A stretch of 64,000 bases of DNA from Thamnaconus septentrionalis (taxonomy: Eukaryota > Chordata > Actinopteri > Tetraodontiformes > Monacanthidae), in NCBI GenBank assembly GCA_009823395.1, contig CM020516.1, positions 1,510,501 through 1,574,500 of the forward strand, written 5' to 3'. The number at the start of each line of letters is the position of its first letter. The stretch's first letter is position 1. Shown one piece after another: positions 59,046-64,000 of the stretch. Below the pieces are notes generated by a model. That model was not told the origin of the DNA, searched no databases, and saw only the letters and a program-made list of their open reading frames with translations. The position numbers and the translations under genes are program-made.

Positions 59046-59132
59046 ACAGTGTCCATTGGAAGACGTGTCCAGGATCCAATGGCTGAGCTGGTGAAGATTG
59101 ATCCCAAACACATCGGCATTGGAACATACCAG
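35553..59132 (+). CDS. srbd1: S1 RNA-binding domain-containing protein 1 (SRBD1), first 704 codons
   Basis: SRBD1 is the animal relative of bacterial Tex and yeast Spt6-like proteins: a Tex-type N-terminal domain, a YqgF/RNase H-like fold, helix-hairpin-helix and a C-terminal S1 domain; it is presumed to bind nucleic acid in the nucleus. Fifteen coding exons (35553-35617, 35796-36183, 36714-36947, 37271-37437, 37953-38070, 38163-38301, 38591-38687, 38783-38942, 44232-44335, 44841-44948, 45086-45243, 46192-46282, 46817-46924, 56688-56779, 59050-59132) join with matching phases. Residues 1-220 are low-complexity and basic, with K-V-P-R-x-P-K repeats at about 62-95. The Tex-like helical domain starts near MNWDLIE (about 223). 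MGVDPG (561-566), [10 protein letters not shown] (615-624) and NEAGASIYS (649-657) are hallmark YqgF-fold segments and match human SRBD1. The frame continues past the right edge; HhH and S1 exons were not found. Confidence 0.96.
35796..36183 (+). CDS. srbd1: srbd1 coding exon 2: basic proline-rich region
   Basis: 388 nt, gttcag|GTCCTTT to GAG|gtatgg. Opens with an acidic SSEEDIEEW patch like that of human SRBD1, then imperfect PK/PR-rich repeats, probably unstructured and nuclear-localising. Confidence 0.9.
36714..36947 (+). CDS. srbd1: srbd1 coding exon 3
   Basis: 234 nt, tttttag|AGGGTG to ATAGAG|gtattc, phase 0 at both ends. Low-complexity linker ending in LDMNWDLIE, aligned with EVEMNWDIVQ in human. 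Confidence 0.92.
37271..37437 (+). CDS. srbd1: srbd1 coding exon 4: Tex-like N-terminal domain
   Basis: 167 nt, ctgcag|GTCCTG to TTGTG|gtagga. [20 protein letters not shown] is the characteristic Tex family segment (P-F-x-x-R-Y-R-K-E). Confidence 0.96.
37953..38070 (+). CDS. srbd1: srbd1 coding exon 5
   Basis: 118 nt, taccag|CTCCCT to CACGTG|gtcagg. Helical Tex-like segment ([18 protein letters not shown]). Confidence 0.94.
38163..38301 (+). CDS. srbd1: srbd1 coding exon 6
   Basis: 139 nt, ctgcag|TATTCGCCC to GAAG|gtcaga. [20 protein letters not shown] corresponds to the APYKTGSKGTKAQRARQLG segment of human SRBD1. Confidence 0.96.
38591..38687 (+). CDS. srbd1: srbd1 coding exon 7
   Basis: 97 nt, ggcag|GTCTGTC to ACATT|gtaaga. 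[16 protein letters not shown] is nearly the human sequence. Confidence 0.96.
38783..38942 (+). CDS. srbd1: srbd1 coding exon 8
   Basis: 160 nt, gacag|GTGCGAG to CCCCACCAG|gtagca. Lysine-rich linker then [20 protein letters not shown]. Confidence 0.94.
39316..39374. repeat. (CTG)n triplet repeat, about 20 units
   Basis: Uninterrupted CTG run in srbd1 intron 8, in the sense orientation of transcription (CUG in pre-mRNA). Followed by CTCCTGCGCCGC, partly repeating the sequence before it. Confidence 0.97.
39524..39566. repeat. (CA)n microsatellite
   Basis: About 21 CA units, srbd1 intron 8. Confidence 0.97.
40330..41160 (-). mobile_element. Probable degraded LINE 3' region (antisense)
   Basis: A/T-rich block whose minus strand around 40670-40566 reads [12 protein letters not shown], a stop, then [10 protein letters not shown]; a G-x-K-x-W-N-x-L segment is typical of the C-terminal region of fish non-LTR polyproteins. 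The rest is broken by stops. Family assignment is from memory of this motif. Confidence 0.35.
42095..42139. repeat. (GGCT)n tetranucleotide repeat
   Basis: About 11 GGCT units, srbd1 intron 8. Confidence 0.97.
43471..43505. repeat. (GT)n microsatellite
   Basis: About 17 GT units, srbd1 intron 8. Confidence 0.97.
44151..44219. repeat. (TG)n microsatellite beside srbd1 exon 9 acceptor
   Basis: About 34 TG units ending 12 nt before exon 9; they occupy the place of the polypyrimidine tract. Confidence 0.97.
44232..44335 (+). CDS. srbd1: srbd1 coding exon 9
   Basis: 104 nt, gtgcag|ACGCTGGCT to AACAG|gtcaga; [20 protein letters not shown] matches human LAINRGENLKVLTVKVNI. Length is not a multiple of three, so skipping would shift the frame. 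Confidence 0.96.
44352..44386. repeat. (CA)n microsatellite after srbd1 exon 9
   Basis: About 17 CA units starting 16 nt past the exon 9 donor; complementary to the (TG)n before the exon. Confidence 0.97.
44841..44948 (+). CDS. srbd1: srbd1 coding exon 10
   Basis: 108 nt, atgcag|GTGGAGGCC to TCTTACAG|gtagct. A second possible donor 9 nt earlier (ACCAG|gtctta) was rejected because the longer form keeps the residue count of human SRBD1. Confidence 0.92.
45086..45243 (+). CDS. srbd1: srbd1 coding exon 11: YqgF-fold start
   Basis: 158 nt, ctgcag|GACCAAA to CCGACCA|gtgagt. Contains [17 protein letters not shown], the glycine-rich first strand of the RNase H-like fold with the conserved Asp. Confidence 0.97.
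46192..46282 (+). CDS. srbd1: srbd1 coding exon 12
   Basis: 91 nt, tgtcag|GTCAGATCC to AAATACAG|gtatcc; [20 protein letters not shown]. Confidence 0.95.
46390..46740 (+). mobile_element. Dispersed A/T-rich repeat with AAAAATTAGAATAT start
   Basis: Begins TACAGGTACTACCCGAAAAA then TTAGAATATG and contains CAGCTTATTAAAACCACAAA. This wording matches a widespread fish non-autonomous repeat I remember; name not recalled. Lies in srbd1 intron 12. Confidence 0.5.
46817..46924 (+). CDS. srbd1: srbd1 coding exon 13
   Basis: 108 nt, cctcag|CTGCACC to TCCTACTG|gtaggt. [20 protein letters not shown] is a family hallmark. Confidence 0.97.
51584..51629. repeat. (CT)n microsatellite
   Basis: About 23 CT units, srbd1 intron 13; not in a supported frame. 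Confidence 0.97.
52630..52672. repeat. 9-bp minisatellite (GTTGGGAAT)n
   Basis: Nearly five perfect head-to-tail copies of GTTGGGAAT. Confidence 0.97.
53880..54225 (-). mobile_element. Remnant of dispersed element with Myb/SANT-like coding piece (copy 2, minus orientation)
   Basis: Reverse complement of the family seen at 5180-5537. It begins (minus strand) AGCTGCGTTTCCATCACC and downstream, 53946 to about 53880, reads [19 protein letters not shown] followed by a stop within 10 codons. Compared with copy 1 the peptide lacks two residues. No transposase found. Confidence 0.55.
56688..56779 (+). CDS. srbd1: srbd1 coding exon 14
   Basis: 92 nt, cggcag|CATCACC to GCAG|gtagcc. [20 protein letters not shown] is almost the human sequence. 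Confidence 0.97.
56780..59049 (+). other. srbd1 intron 14 (2.3 kb)
   Basis: (CA)n at 56985-57025 near the donor side and (TG)n at 58695-58734 and 59010-59044 near the acceptor side; an A-run at 58961-58989. 58275-58440 is unique-looking with TAATTA-type words and may be a conserved non-coding element. Confidence 0.7.
59050..59132 (+). CDS. srbd1: srbd1 coding exon 15
   Basis: 83 nt, ggacag|TGTCCATTGG to TACCAG|gtgagt. [20 protein letters not shown] then HIGIGTYQ; human has the same block, followed by HDVSQ in the next exon. Confidence 0.97.
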
Positions 59133-60702
59133 GTGAGTGTTGCTATCAGTATTATTCCCTCCTATTTTATTTATTTATTTATTTTTTAAATGTGAGCGCA
59201 GAACGTCAGTCTGATCAGTGCAACATCTGCTGGAAATGACTGAATTCAGTCATTTAGACTAAACCACAACTGGAAAGAGAATAAGTGTCAGTAAGTTGTC
59301 AGGTGATAAAAAGCACTTTGTATTATTTGTGTCATCAAATTTTCTCCCAATACTAAAAAACAAACCAAACAATTCTTAATCTTCAAATAATATGCATCCA
59401 TGGACGGCTCGTTCAAACTTTAAGCAGGTTCAGAGCAGAAAGACAAACAGTCTGGTGCATAAACTGGTCCCAGGCCTGTGTCAACAAATGATGCGAAGGT
59501 CAGCGTCTAATTCAATTAGTTCACATCAGCCATGACGTGTGTTTGGACAATTGTTCCTGCTGTAGCTGGCTGCCTTTTGTCCGTGGGCTCGTGAGCCACA
59601 TGAATCAACAGTGAGGCCCGTGCGGCTTTTGTTCACTTCAACTACATGTGTCGTTTTTCCAAGACCTGTAAGCTGATATAAAGAGCGGCAGTAACAGAAG
59701 CGCGACAAGGTTTTGACCTTTTGTTTCTTTACATCGTTCTGCGATTCACAAAAAAAAGATTTCAGATTTAACGGGGAAAAAAAAATGTTTTGCAAATTAT
59801 TTTGCGTCACCTTTTTACCCCACAAAGATTCATTTGTGCTCTGATCCGCTCGCGTGCATGAGTTTCGGCATGAAAAATGTGGGATTGATCCCCACAAAAA
59901 GCCTTATTGGAATTAATCTCTAGGTTCCCCATTTGGATGTGAGGTTTTAATTAGTGGCTGATATTGAAGCTGAGTGAAAATAGTCATTTTCTTTTTGTTG
60001 GCTGAGAGATGAACGAGTGATTCACTGCTAACGATCCTAAGACAAAAGAACAGAAGAATATGACGTGAACACGTGGAGACGAAGAGATTTGACCCGTGGT
60101 CAGTCCAGCAACAATGTGGTCCCACGGGATTTATAAGAAAATATTATGATATTATGAGGAAAAAAACAAACATTTACGATAATTTTACATATATTGTATA
60201 CATATGATTTCATGACCCGAGATAGGTAAGAAATTACTTTTGATAATGTGTTTAACTGAAACCAAAACTTTATTTTAAAAAAGTCAGGAAAAGGGAAAAA
60301 CTGCCTTGATAGTGTTGACATTTTACAATTTTTTGTTCTGTGAGACGTGGCTGAAAAGAAACCAGATCCATCAGCACTAATTTTAAATTCAGTTGTGATG
60401 CATCTTCTCAGTGTTCTTTGTTACTTTGTTCTTGTCAGTTGTCCAATTCTTCTGTTGTATTTTTCATTTTTTGTATTTTTTTTTTTTTATTTGTATTTGT
60501 CATTTCTTCTGACCTGCCAGGGACTGCTGATGGAAAGTAGCCTTTGGCTAATTCCGGCATATTGACATTTACGCGTTCATTAATACGCAACTGTCCCTTT
60601 GAAGTAAATGAAGAGAGGAAAAAAAGAGCCTTTAGATTGATAAGCTTGGTGGGAAAATGGGGATCAGAAAGTGAAAGGAAGGGGATCATGTTGTGCAAGT
60701 CC

Positions 60703-60734
<32 letters not shown>

Positions 60735-60995
60735 CGTGCGCTGGAGGTCACAGGCCCGTGTCTCTCGTCACGTCCTGAGCGGGCTCCCCGGGGTGCCCAT
60801 GGCTCCGCACCTCCCGCCCTCAGATCATGTGACTGGGTCAACATGTGATAATATAACCAGGTAAATAAACAGTGGGTGCTGACAGATATGAGATGGGACA
60901 TCACTTTGACCCGCGTGTCAGCTAATACGCACATATGCACACAGTTGAACACACACACACACACACACACAGGCCGTCCTCCCAGAGGAAAGGTT

Positions 60996-61036
<41 letters not shown>

Positions 61037-61712
61037 AAACAGTGCACTGGTACGTTTGCGCAGGATTCTTGTGTTTTCTCTCTCCCACCACTTCCATTGT
61101 GTGAATCGTGGCATTTTGAGCTTCGTCAAAGTTTATTGCCGTTAGTGCTAAAAAAAAGAAAAAAAGAAAAAGCAAAGCAAAAGAAAAGCCTAAAAGCAGA
61201 TGTAACTCTAGACAGCTGGCACAGCAGGCTCCCTGGCTGCCCCCCCCCCACCACTCCTCCAGTGAGTGACAGCTCTGACAGAAAGGAGGAAATGAGCTGA
61301 GGGCTAAAAAAGTGAGGCCCATTAAAATCAGATTGGACGGAACTATCGGTGTGGGAGCAGTGTTTGGCTGCGGCGATGGGCCGACTGGTTTTTCTGCATG
61401 CTGATTTTGCCAGATTGACTCGGCTGTTGCCGGAGTGGGGGGGGGGGGGGGGGGTTATTTGTGTTTCTTGGGGGTTTATTGCTGCGCTTATCCTCGCCGC
61501 GTCAGATTGTGTCCCCGAGGACGCCTCCGATTTTGGGAAACACTTAGGCGGACAAACGCGTCTTTAGCCCATTAGCCATCGGAGCCTGGGAGGGAGGGGC
61601 CTTGGACACGCCCTCACCTGTCAATCATGGCCGTCTGTTGCTCTTGTCTGTTGACAGGCGGGTAATTCCCAGCGCTGGAACTAACAGCGACTTGGAACTA
61701 CGCACACACACA

Positions 61713-61745
<33 letters not shown>

Positions 61746-64000
61746 TGCTGTGTAAGAAAACATTGCCTGCAAGCCGGATATTAAAGAAACTGTCACTCTT
61801 CCCCTCCGACTCTCTCTGCCTCTCCATCTCTTTCCCTCCTTTGCTGAAGCCAGAACAGATTCTTTTTCATCCCGAAAAAGAATTTGAAGCTTTTTTTTTT
61901 TTTTTTTTTTTAATGTGTGTGTGTGAGAGAGAGAGAAAGCCGAGGAACTCTGATTTTCTCTTTTTTTTTTGTTGGCAGTCCAGCAGGCAAGCTAGATGTT
62001 GGTTACTATCACGCTTGTAATGACATCAGAATTATCCTGTAGATGTTTGTTGAATCCATAAATGACATGGCGGTCAGGTAGAAGGATCTGTTTCAATGAA
62101 TTGTGATCATTTTTAGAAATGTTCATTATTCACTCGTCTGCTACAAAATGTATCTTTGGAAACTTTGGACTTGTTGGTAGATGATCCAGTTTGGATTTCC
62201 ATCTGCTATTGCATTATTTTCTAATCATTTTATTTTTTTTTATAATATAATATTATAAATATATTGTCCATAAGTTATTGTATGTCCCTTTGTAAATACA
62301 CTAATTATTTTTTGTTGCAAGATTTAAAAAAATATTTTATTTTTTATTTTTATTTTAGGCCTAATTAAATTGCTGGCGAGCGAGCAGCCTCTTGATGGCT
62401 GGTCTTTCACCTGAACACGCTGTCACTCATCAGCAGCTAAATGGTGCAGCCTGCGGGGGAGACTGGAGCAGGCAGAGCTGGGAAACGCTGAGCGCTGACA
62501 CTGATTGATAGATTCTACCACAGCACATTGAGCAGTGAAAAAAAAAAAATCCCATCAAAACAAAGCAGACTCATCGAGACTTTACGAGTCTCGGAAGCTG
62601 CCAAACATCCGCTTTTATATGAAGGATGAGTGGATGAGTCACGTCCGGGTTTCTTCACAGGTCACAGTCGAGGGAAACATGTTGACACCTTGAAAACTCA
62701 CGAATGACTCGATGGAGGTCGTGGGGCAAGAGTTTGAAGTTGTAGATTAATGAAAAGCTGAAGTAGATTTAGAAATAGAAATAGAAATAGAAATAGAAGC
62801 TGAAGAGTCACAGTGATCTATTAGTCCAAGGTTGTGGTTTATTTATTTATTAAATTTGAAAGATAAGAAAAATATATCTAAAAATGACACAGTGCCATCA
62901 CAGCTGTTATGTTCACAAAGTGTCCAAAAATTAAAACAATTTAGAGACACTGAGCCGTTGTGTTTTGCCACAGGACTTAAATATAAAGTTAGTAACTCAA
63001 TATGTAATATTGGATAAATTAGGTAAATAGCAATTGAAGAAAAACTGTTAAAAAAAAAACAACAACTGACCATTAACACATGTTAATGCTGGTTAGATGG
63101 ATGCAAAGTGCTGGATGATTTTTCCCACATTGTATTTAAATGTAAAATATATATTTTTTTAAGCCCAGGCAGTTTCTGCATGTGTATCAATAAAGCTCTA
63201 AACTGTCACTAGAATGAAAGGGTCCGTGGTGAAAGAGGCACCTTCTGTGAACTCCCCCCTGCTGTGTCACACCTTGTGTGGAGCTTTCCCACAAGTCCTC
63301 TGTCGTTCTGTGTGATGGAGTGTTTTGCGAGAAGCGAGACGCAGCCGTGAGACGTTCACCAGGTGGCAGAAGCCGAGGGAATAAAATATCCTCGCCGCCG
63401 CCGCCGCTGCCTGCTGCCAACTGCCAACTGCGGCCAGGTATCGAGCTGAACATGTATTTGCATGCAGCCGCACAGACTCCTGTCGTTGTAACAATACACT
63501 GCAGGTTCAGGTCACTGGGAGTACATAACCTGCAGGTAACCTTTTTTTTTTTTTTTTTTTTTTTGTTTGATTGTCGATCTAAGTTGACTTTGTAATTTGC
63601 AGCTGAGTAAATACCAAATAATTGTCTGCAGTTTTTAATCCGAAAAGCACTGTTAACTTTTAATAACTTTAAAGTCTGACTATTAAGTAGTTATCAAGTA
63701 TTGAATCCAGTGTAGCATGGTAGTATTAAACTGTCAGTGCCAAACTTTATTGATTTTAAATGCATTTTTTTCTAGCATACACAACTTGCAGCGCTTTCCT
63801 AAAAATATGTCCCAAAGACGGCGACCTTTGTTCTTTTGAATGCGACCCCTCGCCATCTAAAGGCAGGGGTCGAACTCTCACGTGTGACTGAAGGACCAGA
63901 GGAGGGAAGCGCGGCGGCGGAGACATTTGATCCTGCGGTTTATAATCGTCTCCCAGTCATCCTTCAATCATTCACCAGCCCGAGGCTCCTGACACACGCA
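59133..64000 (+). other. Start of srbd1 intron 15
   Basis: No continuation exon (expected HDVSQ-like start after an acceptor) found to the window edge. Contains (TG)n at 60703-60729, facing (CA)n and (TG)n tracts at 60949-60972 and 60998-61033, a G18 run at 61437-61454, (CA)n at 61706-61740, AGAAAT hexamers near 62770-62797 and several T-runs. Confidence 0.65.

Noticed and set aside
59133..64000. Next srbd1 exon (HDVSQ-like start)
   Set aside because: No acceptor followed by the expected residues was found; it must lie past the edge.
1..64000. tRNA, rRNA or CRISPR features
   Set aside because: No B-box-like GGTTCGANTCC with a matching cloverleaf, no rRNA wording and no spaced direct repeats; the regular repeats are microsatellites.

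Overview
The window is vertebrate nuclear DNA, most probably from a teleost (likely percomorph) fish. Genes are split into short exons with GT..AG introns. (CA)n/(TG)n and other microsatellites are very dense, dispersed fish-type repeats are present, and all recognisable proteins are vertebrate ones. No prokaryotic gene organisation, CRISPR array or operon is present. Nearly all long open frames are chance frames through microsatellites or intronic DNA. Exons below were found by matching translated segments to remembered families and checking splice sites and phases by hand.

Layout. (1) 1-23,469, minus strand: the 5' part of pld5 (catalytically degenerate phospholipase D family member 5): first coding exon 23,299-23,469, a 21.4-kb intron full of repeats, then the transmembrane exon 1,790-1,926. 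Later exons lie beyond the left edge. (2) 27,512-29,303, plus strand: a three-exon, 103-residue gene for the SLC35A4 upstream-ORF microprotein (SLC35A4-MP), with no SLC35A4 transporter frame downstream. (3) 31,666-34,193, minus strand: cd74-like MHC class II invariant chain gene with transmembrane, short CLIP-position and thyroglobulin type-1 segments. No trimerisation-domain exon is visible. Its promoter carries a TATA box, a kappaB site and an X1-X2-CCAAT module like that of MHC class II genes, and intron 1 holds a tandem duplication with two further X1-X2-like motifs. (4) 35,553-59,132 and beyond, plus strand: srbd1 (Tex-like S1 RNA-binding protein), 15 coding exons giving the first 704 codons; the helix-hairpin-helix and S1 parts lie beyond the right edge.

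The genes do not form a pathway. The gene order is of evolutionary interest because the human counterparts lie on different chromosomes (PLD5 1q, SLC35A4 and CD74 5q, SRBD1 2p, from memory). cd74 and srbd1 are divergent and their start regions are under 1 kb apart; SLC35A4-MP and cd74 are tail to tail.

The most interesting signals are the stand-alone SLC35A4-MP gene, the repeated X1-X2-like sites in and upstream of cd74, the apparent lack of a trimerisation domain in this invariant chain, srbd1 exon 9 sitting between complementary (TG)n and (CA)n tracts, and two oppositely oriented remnants of a mobile element that still encode a Myb/SANT-like peptide.
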